A stretch of DNA of 64,000 bases from Stereum hirsutum FP-91666 SS1 (Eukaryota > Basidiomycota > Agaricomycetes > Russulales > Stereaceae), in assembly GCF_000264905.1 (NCBI RefSeq), contig NW_006763133.1, positions 405,975 through 469,974 of the forward strand. The letters are read 5' to 3'. Below the pieces are notes generated by a model, which did no database searches, was not told the DNA's origin, and saw only the letters and a program-made list of their open reading frames with translations. This document shows positions 44,275 through 57,791 of the stretch, piece after piece. A program made the position numbers and the translations under genes. Within the stretch, counting starts at the first letter, position 1. The number at the start of each line of letters is the position of its first letter.

Positions 44275-47200
44275 GTTTGCGAAGTCTCGAGCCACGCGGG
44301 AAGTGGACTCGGTGTTCAGTCCTGTGAGGCGTTCGTCAAGCAAATTTGGTATATTGAACGTCCTCCAGTGTTGTCGTGATTATTTTGACCACCTTGGACG
44401 CGTACACGACACCAAGCAAGCAGAACAGCTAGTAAGTGCTAGTCAAGTGAGAGAGCCACAGTGAAAGCGCGGTTGATCCCGCTTGTAGTGCGCCAAGTTA
44501 TTTTGAGCTCCGAAAGGCACCTACGTTTTAGTTGTAGTGCGACTACAATTTAGTACAAAAGCCCAGAACGGCACACCCTACGCCACACTCGCAATTGGCT
44601 TCGCGGATGCTGTCATTCCTCCGGCTGTACGGAAGCCTGCCCAACTCCCTAAAACGACACTTAAAGCACACAGGAACGCGATCACTATTAGAAAGACCGT
44701 CAATCAGAACGAAACCGAAAGTTTGGAAGATTTCTTTTTGTTGTTTTGAATTATCCATAGCACAGATTCGACAAGAACCCGAACTACAACGACGCACACG
44801 CATCTCCCCAACACTCACCCACCCTTGGCCATCCAACTGGACCCCTCGACTGTTACCCGCCTTGTCTAATTCGCCCTCGCCGTCTTCTTCGTCCACCCCA
44901 GCCCGTCGCCAATGATGCCGCCACCTGCCACCATATCTATCCCGCAATGCTACACCTCTGCCGCCGGCTACGAACGAAAACCATGGGATGGACACCCCGG
45001 ATACAGTATCGGTATCCTTGGGTTGCGTGTGATGACAATGGATGTATGAGGCTAAAGCCTGATAGGTTTAGGAACGCGATAACCTGACTACAATTGGATA
45101 AGGTCAGCGCCTGGTAACGAAGCGGGGGACACAGCCGAGGGTAAGAGACGCACGACGCATGAATAAGTGGTAGGTAGGAAAGAGCACCGGCGTCGACGGT
45201 ACTGAGAATACGACGAAGAAGACGGCGAGAACGAGACGAATAACTAAGCAGAAACGTTTGAAAATTAGTAGTGCGCAGAAAGGCGGGAATATCGTTCAAA
45301 ACATGGCACACCTTTCGCAAGTTGAAAGGGTCCGAGGTCGGACAGCCCGACTACCACGAACAGTCTCCTCAACAGAGAAGGTTCGGGGAGGCGACCTAGA
45401 GCAAAGGACGACCTGAAGAACCGACAATAACCACTCGAGACGCTGGTTTTATACCCGAACCAGACGCCTCAAAGCGTGAGAATTAATCACACCAGACATG
45501 ATGCTATCCCCGGCCAGACTGTCGAAAAGGTATTGCGACTGGGAGCGTTATCTTCGCCTATCGATGTCATGATCCGTACAAAGAGAAGAGGAAGGAGGTA
45601 GTTTGGTCCTGTAGGATGGCCAGACCGGTTCAAAAACAGGCGGGGCAGATACGGGACCTGAAACTGAAGGAATTGGCCGGAGTGGAATGCGTACCATGGG
45701 AGGATACGCAAGTCGCCGCTTGCCGAATAAGTAGATTCCTTTGGCTTGAACGGTTTTCCACTTTGAACGTGTACGAATCTATCCAGGGTTTTATGCATGA
45801 ATAGTATCTGAACTTCCTGCAGGACTTCGGCGGTGTTCTATGTAGCGTAGTTAAGGACTGCATCCGCTATAGTGCCTGTCGTACGGATAGCCCGAGACGA
45901 CCTACAAAACCCTTTTGATTAGTCAATGACCATTCCCAGTGGATGCTTGTCGAATGAGTGGAAGAACGTTACAACAGCCAATGGAACCCGGGACCACACA
46001 AACGACGCACCTCCTGGACCACCAGAATTAACACAAGCGGGTCCCTATTGGGAGGCGGGTTAATGGGTACGAACTCCTTGTAAAAGAGTAGTGAGTGATT
46101 GATTGAAGACCGCACAGCCAATAGGATTTTGAGCCGCATGAGCCAAGCGGAAGACGCCACTGGTGGTGCGTGAAACGAATTACATCTATTCCGGTCTCCT
46201 GCGCTCCTGTGGAGTTCGCCAGCAGCAGAATTCAATGGTGAGTAGCGTGTTCACAGAAGCCGTGTACAATGAAGCTCTTCCTTATCGGATCAAGACAGAG
46301 GCCTTCCTCGACTGCTGGGAAGCACAGGAAGATAGGTCATATATCGAGAACGTGTTCGCGTCTCTGATCCCAACGCTCGTCATCTGGCAAGTCCTCGAGT
46401 GGGCTTTCCCTAGCTGGATGACACTATCATCGTCTAATCCCGCTTTTCCTACCCGTTGATGATTGTTTAGTGACAAGGTGAATGTTGGAAAAGTCACGAA
46501 ACCGCAGCCTCATCGAGAGTGTAATGCTGAGTGGAATTGCGATACCTTTGTGATATTAAGGTGGCTGTATATCAGCCATATGGTCTCCAGCTATGGGTCG
46601 TCTTCGTCATGTGTGCGAGTGCTCACCCCAACGCTCGATTGCAGATAGTCATATCGTTCTAGTCCAGCGACACAAAATAGACTGCTTCACAACTCCGGTG
46701 GAGCCGAAGATAAACATGAGCCGCTTCTGCTTTTTCGTAGGTTTGCTGCCGTGGAGGATATACAGATTGAGAGGACAGTGGAATGCGGAGGATAAAGCGG
46801 TGTTGAGCACCAGAATTCACCGCTTAATAAGTTACGAGACGAGTCTGGCGGCGGCGAAGGTATCGCGCCTCCAGTCCGATCCTCGACGAAGCAGAGTACA
46901 CTTCAGGAATCCGGCACGAACCATTATCGAACACCTTGCAGAGGGGAACACTATAGATACTTCCAGTATCATGATCCCCAGCTCCGCCGATGAAGACAGG
47001 GTGTTCCGAGTCCCTTGAAAGCCTATAAATCGTTCCATAAGCAATAGTCACCGAAAACCAAAGTCAAACCTAATCCGGCGAACATAGGTTATAGTTAAGC
47101 TTCAGACCTCAAGACTTGGGTTTGACTCTCACCACAGATTGTCAGCGATGATTATCCCAGATATCGGGACGTGGGCCTGACTCCTGCCAGTGAGATCGCG

Positions 47201-47571
47201 TGCTGTCGTGTCCAACTTGACGAGAATTCGAAGGCCTCAAAACAGGTACAGGGAATATATCCAGCAAAACCAGAGAGAACCACGTGCACTAGCAAGATAG
47301 AGGAGGGAATAAAGCAATCTAATTTAGTATGTCCGATTTCTTTCATGAGGCATAAAGAAGTCGAAAGCCTGAGGTCGAAACTGGAAAGAAATACGGCGAC
47401 TCCTTCAGGCATCCGGTCGCCCACGTGGCGAACGAACGTCTTCCGGCGCTATTGCCCGACTTTCCCACACTCCTCTCCGACTAACCCCTCAGGTGAGCTC
47501 GTCGTGTCCCACGTTCCCGACGCCCTCCAGCTCATCGTCACTGTCATTCTTCAGCCAATAATTCCATCACA
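44275..47571. other. 3.3-kb gene-poor region
   Basis: The right end is the ATP18 promoter. Open frames such as 45487-45798 (-), 46163-46459 (+) and 47171-47424 have no recognisable domain and no supporting splice structure. I see no transposon ends or arrays. It may hold lineage-specific genes or untranslated exons that sequence alone does not reveal. Confidence 0.4.
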
Positions 47572-47981
47572 ATGTCCTTCCTTGGTATGCGCAAATGGCC
47601 CGTACCCGTACGTTCTACTCACGTTACCAGCGTTTCCGCTCACTGACAGTGCGATATTGTTGCTTTTTGTCCCGCGTTACACGCACGTCGTATCCTAACG
47701 TCCTCGTCATTTCTCTCTGTTTCGCCTACGCTACACAGGTCGTCAAGCCCATGTGGCCATTCTTCGCTGCCTCCGCGGTGACCTACTATCTCGTTGCCCA
47801 GATGCAGGACATGGGTGTTCGCTGTGCGTCACTTCCTCTTCTGCCTTCTATGCTTTTGTCTGACCTTGTTTTGCGTCTTCGTTCGCTATATCACCTCCTC
47901 GTCTTTCTAGCCGAGCAATGGAAGAATGACCCCCGCAACCCCTACGTTGCTCAGATTAAAAAGGAGGAGGCGCATCACTAG
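47572..47981 (+). CDS. ATP18: F1Fo-ATP synthase subunit J/i (Atp18)
   Basis: This small inner-membrane subunit of mitochondrial ATP synthase is found at the dimer/peripheral region. Three exons give about 63 residues: MSFLGMRKWPVP, then VVKPMWPFFAASAVTYYLVA plus QMQDMGVR, then SEQWKNDPRNPYVAQIKKEE plus AHH. One transmembrane helix (WPFFAASAVTYYLVA) is followed by the family hallmark NDPRNP. Introns start GTACGT after VPVP and GTGCGT after GVR, ending CACAG and TCTAG. The pattern WPFF...NDPRNP matches yeast Atp18, and the length is usual for the family. Confidence 0.9.
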
Positions 47982-48902
47982 AGAGGCTGGGATGGATTGT
48001 TAGCGTTTGTGGATAGGTTTCGCGCAATAGAATTGCCCGTTTCACTCTCCATTGCGCGTTTTTATATGGCTATCGACAGGCCTCGCTCTCTTAAGCTCTT
48101 GAGGGTAAAGTCGCGTTCCCGGCACCCAACAATATGGCGAAGAATACTGCATCTGCTACGCGCCAGTCGTCCCCCATACAAAGCATCTAACAGCCCTCCT
48201 GTGTCGTGCTCCGAAAACTCAAGGCCTTCCAGGCTGTTGCTAATGGGATTCGATGCTATCCGCCAAGTCGTCCCGCCCCGGTCAACGATGCGCCACTTAT
48301 GTCCTCCCGGCAGCCATGCACTCAAGACATACCCGCCACATGCATAGTCGACCTCGACGAGAATTACTCTGACAACAGCCTGCATCGTTCAAAGCATCAC
48401 TCTCGATAGTCACTGCTCGTCTCATTCTCCGCTCTATCAGAGAGGAATAACGAGCACGATTCAAACCGCACCCATGCTCTCTCATACTCCACGACCATCA
48501 CATTATTGTCTGGTTCATGCTTCATGAAATTGTGCTCATGCTTCCAGATATCCGTATTCTCCACAGAAGCTGGTCAAGGTGAACACCCATGAACATTAAC
48601 AACAATCACAGTGAGGAGTAAACATACGTATAATCAGAAGTATGAGCATGAATGAAAGGAGAGGGATAAATGAGCCGTCAGGTCACGATAATACAGTAAC
48701 AACACGATGTACACCACTAAAAGTAAAACATTAACAGAAAACTGGATCTCAAGCTCGCCGTGGCCCACAGTACTGAAAACGGTGGCGAATCGAGATGAAT
48801 ACACAACTAAAATGTGACCGTAACCACGAAACGATGCAAACGACCACGACTGTCAACCCGCACTCGAGTCCAATCAATCTCTTTATCTCATCCGGGGACC
48901 CA
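47982..48902. other. Intergenic
   Basis: This holds the 3' flank of ATP18 and the 3' flank of the convergent minus-strand gene. A minus-strand frame at 48062-48385 has no recognised domain. Confidence 0.4.
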
Positions 48903-50567
48903 CTACCCCCGTTCCAACCTCCCCGCAATTCCCTCGGCCTCACCCCTCGCCTGGCCCAACTCCGAATCCACCTGCATCTCCTCCGTCTTCGACTCGCCCT
49001 CCTCGCCCTCCGCACTCCCCCCACTTCCGCTCGAGCCCGGACTCCCATTCACGTTCCCCGTCGCTGCGCTCGCCCTACCCGCCACGGCCTCCGCCTCCGC
49101 CTGCGCGAACGTCCTGAATGGGCTCGGAGCAACCAACGGACGATGAAACCTCGCCCTAAAATCGTTCGGGTCCTGTGCTTGTCCTGCAGCAGATCCTCCG
49201 TCTCCCTCTATTCCCGTGACTGCTCCGTTCGTGTTCACGGCTCCATTGTTATTCTGTTGCTGTTGAGCTTGGTGTTGATGAGCCTGGAACTGAGCGGCGG
49301 CGGCGGCAGCTGCGGCCGCCGCTGCAGCGTTCGGATCTGAAATGTCGACGGGCTGGTGGGGGTGAGGTGGGGTGGGATAGGATGAGGAGGGGTCAGAAGG
49401 GTGGGGAGGCTGCGGTGGAGGGTGAGAAGGATTTGAGGCGGCATGGGCGGCATAATGCATTCGACGCTGGATAATGGCAAGGTATGAGATCATATTGAAC
49501 ATCGGTACGAATGTAAACGAAATCAACAAGCTTCGGGCCACAAAAAAGGATAACGCGCCGCCACACGACAATGAACTATAAGATTTTAAGAATGAACTCA
49601 CGTTATGATCCCACTGATCCCACGCCTGAGCGATGATCGGCTCCAAACTCGCCAGCTCGTCGTTCGTCATCTGGAGCGTCCTCAGCAAATGCGCCTTCAA
49701 CAACGGCGCACAGCTAAAACTCAACAACAACGTGCTCGCGAACGTTTGCCCGCCCAATTGTCCCGGTCCACCCGGAAATGGTGGCTCCTGCGGCATACCA
49801 GGACTGGAATGTCCAGGCGCACCTGGAGGAGGATGTTGTCCGAGCTCATGCGGGGGTGGCGGTGGCCCAAGGTGGTGAACAGCGTGGGCATGGGCTTGAG
49901 CGACGGCCTGAGCTTGAGCATGAGCGTAGGCGTCGGCTGCGGCGCGATATTGGTCGTCCATGCCTTGTACGAGCTCGTTCCCCATATCAAGACCCAACTC
50001 ACGCAACTTCCTCTGTTTGACTAAAGCCCGATGTTTCCTTTGCCTCTCCCTTGCCGCCGTCCTGACCCTGTCTCGTCTCGCGACCTCCTCCGGAGACATT
50101 ATATACTCGTCGTTGGAGCTCGTCTGCACGGATGTCGTCTGTACTTCCGGTCGAGATATTTGTACCGGAATCGCATCGATATGGGAAGCTTCAGGGGGTG
50201 GCGGTGGGGGAGGAATATGGTGCTGCTGAGACTGTAAGGGAGATAACGTCTGCGGTTGTGGTGGTGCAGACACCGACGGTGGTTGTGGTGGTTGTGGTGG
50301 CGGCTGTGAGATCTGCTGCTGCTGTTGCTGTTGCTGTTGCTGCAGAACGTGCTGCTGCACGGCGGGTGGCATGGACGCGGCGAGCGCGTTCTGGATGTTA
50401 TTGTTCCTATCGCGCTCCCTCTTACGCCGCTGTCTCTCTGCCGCCTTTTCGCGCTTGTTACGCTGAGAGGGAGACTCGTTCTCTCGTGAGATACGCTGTT
50501 TGCGTGGTGAAGAGGCTGGCATCGATGGGAGGGAGTCGGGAGAAAGGCCCTGTGAGGTTGGATCCAT
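48903..50567 (-). CDS. Low-complexity nuclear protein with bZIP-like basic region
   Basis: Two exons (50567-49602 and 49466-48903) give 509 residues. Near the N-terminus a cluster of basic residues (SQRNKREKAAERQRRKRERD, then RNNNIQNALAAS) resembles a bZIP basic region, but no leucine heptad follows clearly. A second basic block is RDRVRTAARERQRKHRALVK with QRKLRELGL. Between them are polyGln (about 10) and Pro/Gln stretches. An Ala/His-rich helix (AYAHAQAQAVAQAHAHAVHH), a conserved-looking LLLSFSCAPLLKAHLLRTLQ segment, a polyAla run and an acidic tail complete it. A transcription-related role is inferred from composition only. The 135-bp intron keeps the reading frame if unspliced. It is read from the same strand as ADE12. 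Confidence 0.65.
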   Translation of the reverse strand: MDPTSQGLSPDSLPSMPASSPRKQRISRENESPSQRNKREKAAERQRRKRERDRNNNIQNALAASMPPAVQQHVLQQQQQQQQQQISQPPPQPPQPPSVSAPPQPQTLSPLQSQQHHIPPPPPPPEASHIDAIPVQISRPEVQTTSVQTSSNDEYIMSPEEVARRDRVRTAARERQRKHRALVKQRKLRELGLDMGNELVQGMDDQYRAAADAYAHAQAQAVAQAHAHAVHHLGPPPPPHELGQHPPPGAPGHSSPGMPQEPPFPGGPGQLGGQTFASTLLLSFSCAPLLKAHLLRTLQMTNDELASLEPIIAQAWDQWDHNVSSFLKSYSSLSCGGALSFFVARSLLISFTFVPMFNMISYLAIIQRRMHYAAHAASNPSHPPPQPPHPSDPSSSYPTPPHPHQPVDISDPNAAAAAAAAAAAAQFQAHQHQAQQQQNNNGAVNTNGAVTGIEGDGGSAAGQAQDPNDFRARFHRPLVAPSPFRTFAQAEAEAVAGRASAATGNVNGSPGSSGSGGSAEGEEGESKTEEMQVDSELGQARGEAEGIAGRLERG

Positions 50568-50973
50568 TGTCAGTACAGGAGTCCGTTGAAAATCAATATT
50601 TCGAGCTTCGAAATTCCTTCGAAATAAGCGAATAACTTGAGAATAAACGACAAGAATATATTCTGGTGTGTCGAGCCTATGCGCGCGAACGAGGCGGGCA
50701 AAGGAACAAGAAAAGCGAGAGCGAGACGAGCGGCGGGCCTTTCGTAGGTGACGGGTTGTGACGAAGAGGTGACGGATCGTAACCAAACAGCGTCACACAC
50801 CGTTTTATACCCTCGTGAGAATGGGGCCACACCGCCGGTTACGCCACATAACCTTTGTTCTCGGCTGAACCACTGGTGGAAATAGCAACATTTCATGTAC
50901 TTTACTTGTATCGGATACTTTCTTCTACTCTAATCTTACTCGCTTATACATTCTACGCCGTTCAATCGTACTC
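50568..50973. other. Intergenic between two minus-strand genes
   Basis: This holds the promoter and 5' UTR of the basic-region gene and the 3' flank of ADE12. No coding region is seen. Confidence 0.5.
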
Positions 50974-52861
<1,888 letters not shown>

Positions 52862-53241
52862 AGTCGCCTATGCACCCAACAACTTCGACTGTATATCTAC
52901 AGCACCAGCGCAGGTAAAGACCAGATGTTACAATGACTCGTCCTGAGTGTACTGATTGATGTGTTCTCCGATAGACAAATTCCGAGCCACGGCCGATTTT
53001 TAGAGGAGTTGGTACGTCCCAGAAAGGAAGTCCTCCATCAAAGTTCGTCGGCCGGCACATCTCCGTTCCGCCAGCTCGGTGCGTCGATTTCCTGCTTTCG
53101 TCATTGGTCCTTCTTCGTTCCAACTCTCAACTCAACAGCTATAGCTTCTTACACCGCACACAAAACCCTTGTTACTACAGCCTCCTGCATTCAAACAGCT
53201 TGCTATTAGCCTGCATCTCAAGCTGGGCCGTAATATTCGTG
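52862..53241. promoter_or_regulatory. Bidirectional promoter, ADE12 and COX16
   Basis: 380 bp separate the two divergent start codons. No TATA box stands out, which suits housekeeping genes. No single regulatory motif can be named. Confidence 0.5.
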
Positions 53242-53857
53242 ATGCCTACTTTCCCATCCAATCCCGTAAACTCGCCACGCCTGCACAACACGCTCCGAAG
53301 GAACCCTCTCCTCTTTGGGATTCCTTTCCTTGTGATCATCGTGGGGTCCTCGTTTGCGCTGTCAAGTTTTACGCAGACGAGGTATGATTTGCATGACAAG
53401 AAAGTTACGCAGGTGCGTTAATCTCTTTCTTTTCGCGGGACTCGATCAGTGAGGACAATGCTTCTGGGATGAGAGGAAGACAGTGTGGCGAGGCTGCTGA
53501 CGATCTTTTGTTCGTTTCGGCTCTGGACGTTGATAATGTAGGTGAGCAAGCAGCAAGAGCTTGGTTTGGAGAAGGATAAGAAGAAGTTCGACATTCGAGA
53601 AGAGTACTATGTGAGATCCTCCTCCCACCAATCTCTCATCTTTCCCCTACGCCACTACCGTCCTCGCACCACTCCTGCCCTACCACTTTGCCGCCAAGCT
53701 ACTGACACTCTGCCTTCCTACCTCTTCCATGTCCTTTGCATAGAAACTGAGCGCAGCTCAGGACGATGAATGGGAGAACAAGCGCATCCAACGACCGAAG
53801 GGTCTCCCGGAATGGGGCGTCCCGCCCACCGAACCTCCCAACCCTCCGAAACCTTGA
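53242..53857 (+). CDS. COX16: Cytochrome c oxidase assembly protein Cox16
   Basis: This mitochondrial inner-membrane factor is needed for assembly of complex IV. Three exons give about 117 residues: MPTFPSNPVNSPRLHNTLRR, the transmembrane segment PLLFGIPFLVIIVGSSFALS, FTQTRYDLHDKKVTQ, VSKQQELGLEKDKKKFDIRE, then KLSAAQDDEWENKRIQRPKG and LPEWGVPPTEP. The pattern FTxTRYDLHDxKVxxxxKEE/Q-ELGL followed by a D-W-E-N-KR-RPxG block is the Cox16 signature. Introns begin GTGCGT and GTGAGA. The stop TGA is at 53855-53857. Confidence 0.94.
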
Positions 53858-55364
53858 GGTTTTTGCGCTCATGTTCACCTCTTCTACTGTCTTATCTGCT
53901 TGTGCTCTCCAGTCATTATTCCCTGCTTTCGATTCGCCGTTATATGTTGTACGATAATTAATGCGTTCCCCTGCGACTCATATTTTGGGCTATTGGCAAC
54001 CACCCCGTACCTGTCAGATCTTCGTCTCAGATGAGCTCGTCTTCTGACTCTGATCTTTCCCGTCACCGACCATTAGTTTGGAGTATGCTGCACAGCGGGC
54101 AGGAACGATAGTTATCTAGGGCGCAAAGGCCACGGCGACAGTCATACATGATCCAAAACCAAAACCCAACAGGACGACACAACCATGCATCGGCAATACA
54201 CGCGTTCGTCTATCCACCCAGTCATACACGGAAGTCCAAATTCTCCAGCCACAGTAACGCTACGAAAGTGAAAGGACGATATCATACATTACCTCGGCTC
54301 CCGTACCTCTCCCGCCACCGAACACAGAGCGCGACCCCAACTTCCAAGTAAACCGGTTACTCCACACCAATCAAGCCGCCATCCTCGTCGACACCAAGGT
54401 CAAGACAGAGTGAGCAGCGAGACCAGAGGTTTGTCCGACTTCGAGAAAGGCTTGGGTTACTATGGTAAACACCTTCCAGTGCGTCAGGGTTATGAACGGT
54501 CCCCAGAGCCCAGCACCCACGAATCCCAAACCCGGGGTCCTCATCGACATCTCGTACTTCTGTGCGAAGGTAAGAAGTTGACGGTGAGGACCAGAGTTCA
54601 GTCAGACTCGAGTGTGCGTGTAGACTACACCGTATGTTAGCCTCGGATGGTCGGACCATCGTTGGGTATCAGACTGGCTGACCATCGGTGGCTCATCTAC
54701 ACGCACCACCCTCACTTCGAACGAGCGCAGGGACGTGCGAGCTCCAAAGCCGTGTACATCGTTTATGAAGGATGAACACTGTCGCTGTTGGGCATAGACG
54801 AAGCTGCACTCGTTGAGAGGAGAGGGTGTCGAGGTCGTAGGCTGTGGAGCACGGTTTGAACCGCGCACCACTGCTAGGATGAGGAGAAGGTAAGAGAGTA
54901 GGGGAGAGGATAATGAAGTATGGGTGATGATGTGCGAAAGTTTATATACCGTAGAGGCGGCGGAGGTGAGACTTCTGGATGATACATTCTGAATCCAGAC
55001 TGGTGGTTGAAAAAGTGAAGGTTGATCGCGGTTTCAGGATGTGACACCGTATGGCCTGAAAGCTTGAAATCACAATTTTACTAGTTTACTAGACAGACGT
55101 CGAGAGTGAGGTTCCTGTCAAGTGTATCTTGAAGGAAACAGTGTCACCGCCCGCTACTTCAAGTCGGAAATGATCGATGACGAGCGCGTTGTGGCGAAGG
55201 CTGAGGGTAGGGTTAGGGTCTATTGTCGCGTCGCGTCGACGCGTCCAAACGCGTCTCTTCCTTTCACATTTTCACCCGCGCCTATCGTCTGCTATCTCGT
55301 TATCCCGCGTTTGCTCGACTTTTCAGCTCGTTCCAGCCGCTGCGAATTTACTTACTCTCTGAAT
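53858..55364. other. 1.5-kb stretch without a supported gene
   Basis: A minus-strand frame (about 54930-54602) reads like a signal peptide (LLSYLLLILAVVRG) followed by a Cys-containing short protein, with a TATATAAA run just upstream (54941-54948), but it has no ATG. An 11-bp inverted repeat (GTGCGTGTAGA near 54613 and TCTACACGCAC near 54694) and a GATGGTCGGACCATC palindrome (54646-54660) are present. Confidence 0.4.
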
Positions 55365-56981
55365 ATGTCGCGCACACAGTCTCACAAGGTTACGCCCGCA
55401 GTGCAAGCTCGTATTTCAGACTGCCAGCTTGTCAACCGCGAAACGAGCGCGAAGAAGGTCGCAGACTACCGCGACACACTCTTTATCCTTCAAGAAGAAC
55501 AATTTGAGAAGAAAGGACATCCCGAAGGCTCCCCTTGGCAGGTCTGGTTCCGCGAAATTTCGCAGTCTCTCCCTCCGCCCCTCGACACATCCGACCCAAA
55601 CAACGTATCAGGACTATCTGTGTATGACTTCCACGATCCGCAAACGAGGAATGTTGTGCTCAAGAAGGATGCGGCGTTCCTTCCGAAGAATATTTTCTTC
55701 CGCACAGTAGACACGGGGAGATTGTTACCAATGGAGTGTGCGGATTTCAGGATCGAATGGTATGCACATGAGAGCCATTGGGAGGGCGTCGATGACATGC
55801 AGAAGAAGGAGAAAAATGCTCCGAGTTGGGAGGCGTATACGCTCGCAATCATGGTGGGCATGACTTCTCCGCAAATACATCCTGTATCGTCACTGATTTC
55901 TCTCGCTCCCAAACGCGTTTATAGATTCACGAACTCGTCGTCCTTCGCAATATGCACGATCAAGGAGGTGCAGATATCCCTGTCGTTGTCCTCAACTGGT
56001 CAAATCGTACCATAGGCCTCGCCATGGACTACTGGGTGAATATGAGCAAAGGAATCTGGGCGGACAAGCCCGAAGAACGCGACAAAGAGTGTGAGTGGAC
56101 GCAGAGTCGGTGTCCTCTTATTCATTCGCCCCTCGATACTGACACTCTCATGGTGGCATCTTGCGGTATAGTCCAGCACGTCTACGACCACACTAAGGAA
56201 GATGGTCTTCCGTGCTTTTACCAGGCTGACCTTCTTGTGCGATCCTTAATCCACGACGAAGCAGTAGGCTATGTACCTCCTTTCATTGTTTTCCAACAAC
56301 GAGACACTGCGCACGGTACGCCAACTTGCCTGCTACCCTTTCAAATGCTCCGCATGTGATGATCTTTGCTGAATTAATAAATATAATTCTCATAGGAAAA
56401 TCTCGCATCCTCTTCACTTCTCCTCTCAACACGCCTCCTCGCACCTTCCTCGCCTCCTTCCCTGTCGGCTGCAACAGCCCCCACTGCAACAACCCCACAT
56501 GTGCCTCCTTCCTCTTCCACCTCCCCCCCTCCGATCCTCTCTCGAGACACGCTTATGCCACCCTCGCGGGCAACACCCCGATGGTCCGCGACCGCAAAAA
56601 GACGCAAAAGTGGCTCGGAAGACGCGTAGTATGCAACTTATGGGGCTGTGAGAGGGGTTATCTATTAGGCGAAGGAGTGGATGGGAAGGGCGAGATAGGT
56701 AAAGCGAAGTGGACGAAGGGAGAGGGCGCGGGCGGGATGGAGTGGAGGATGTTGGGAGGTGGGAATGTGGCGTTGGGCGAGGGGAGCGAGAAGTTGTTGA
56801 GATGTCAAAGGTGTAGAGAAGTCGTTTATTGTTGCAAGGAACACCAGGTGTGTTCCTATTCCCGTTCTATTGTTCTGTGGCTGCTTAATTTATGAAGAAG
56901 TCATGCTGATTTTGATGGGGCGTGGACGTGCAGACAAGAGATTGGAAGTCGCATAAGAAGATTTGTGAGAAACGTCAATAG
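55365..56981 (+). CDS. MYND-type zinc finger protein
   Basis: Five exons, starting MSRTQSHKVTPAVQARISDC. The N-terminal two thirds (FILQEEQFEKKGHPEGSPWQ, GLSVYDFHDPQTRNVVLKKD, IFFRTVDTGRLLPMECADFR, TLAIMIHELVVLRNMH, PVVVLNWSNRTIGLAMDYWV) have no recognised domain. The C-terminus is a MYND finger: VVCNLWGCE, LRCQRCREVVYCCKEHQ, TRDWKSHKKICEKRQ, with Cys/His spacing CxxC...CxxxC-H...C. An insert of about 50 residues, Gly/Glu-rich, splits the first Cys pair from the rest, which is long for a MYND finger. Introns use GTGGGC, GTGAGT, GTACGC and GTGTGT donors. MYND fingers mediate protein interaction with proline-rich partners. The stop is TAG 56979-56981. Confidence 0.85.
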
Positions 56982-57791
56982 GTCCATCAAGCCTTTCCTC
57001 GCTACCTTTTTCTCGAGTTTTCGATGGTTCCTACTCTCTACACCCACAAGCTCGTTCGTTGTGCCAAAGTATCCTTCGGTTTTGTTTGACTTTAGAGCCC
57101 AGATTCTTTCGTTATTCTTTCTTTAATCTGCTCGTCATTTACCATATTACTTATTCTTGTATCCGTGACCATTGTTGCTTTTCTATGAAAGACGATATTC
57201 TCCCTGTTTCGTATCTATCTCGGGGTGTTCGTTTGATGTTATCCGCTGGCGGTTCGTTGATACTACCCGAATTAATCAAAGCTCGAAATCCAGGATCGCA
57301 GTCGAAGTCCTGTCAGAGACTGATTAATTTCTTTATCGAGCCGTGGGCCCGTCTACATCTACGTCGGTCAGTGGTTCATGAGCTCATAATTTCATCTGTC
57401 AATTTCATACTGGGTGGCAGGACAGAAAAGCAATGCAAGTACAGTAACGTGGCGACAAAAGCAAAGGGATACCGAGCTGCACAAGGTGCCACATCGGTGC
57501 CGAGGAAATTGAGTCTGCAGGACTCTGCACGCACGGACCATGCAGAGGCGTGACCTGATCAACAAAGAAATCAACAAAGCCACATGAGCAAACACGCGGG
57601 CGGATGATCAGATAACACAGGAAAGCACGCTAAACCGTTTCGTGGAACAAAAGCCGCCAGTGTTCCGTGCCGTGGGATTTGCCGGTGTCCAGAATTTAAA
57701 GAAGGCACAGACTTTCTCTTGCCCACTTATCCTCCTACCTCACAGTGACAGTGCTCCCATCCAGAACCCAATACAAAACACCCCACAAACA
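56982..57791. other. Intergenic
   Basis: No gene is recognised. A plus-strand frame 57059-57553 lacks any domain and starts at GTG. The right end is the promoter of the next gene. Confidence 0.4.

Noticed and set aside
46163..46459. 98-codon plus-strand frame in the gene-poor region
   Set aside because: It reads as plausible protein near its end (YIENVFASLIPTLVIWQVLE), but the frame starts at GTG and no neighbouring exon or family supports it.
47100..47145. tRNA-like T-arm sequence (GGGTTTGACTC)
   Set aside because: No cloverleaf could be folded around it and no matching D-arm or acceptor stem is present.
48430..48530. Possible minus-strand tRNA (GGTTTGAATC)
   Set aside because: The T-stem does not pair and no A box is found at the right distance.
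54602..54930. Possible small secreted protein on the minus strand
   Set aside because: It has a signal-peptide-like stretch and a TATA run upstream, but no ATG in the frame; the first in-frame start is GTG. Not annotated as a gene.
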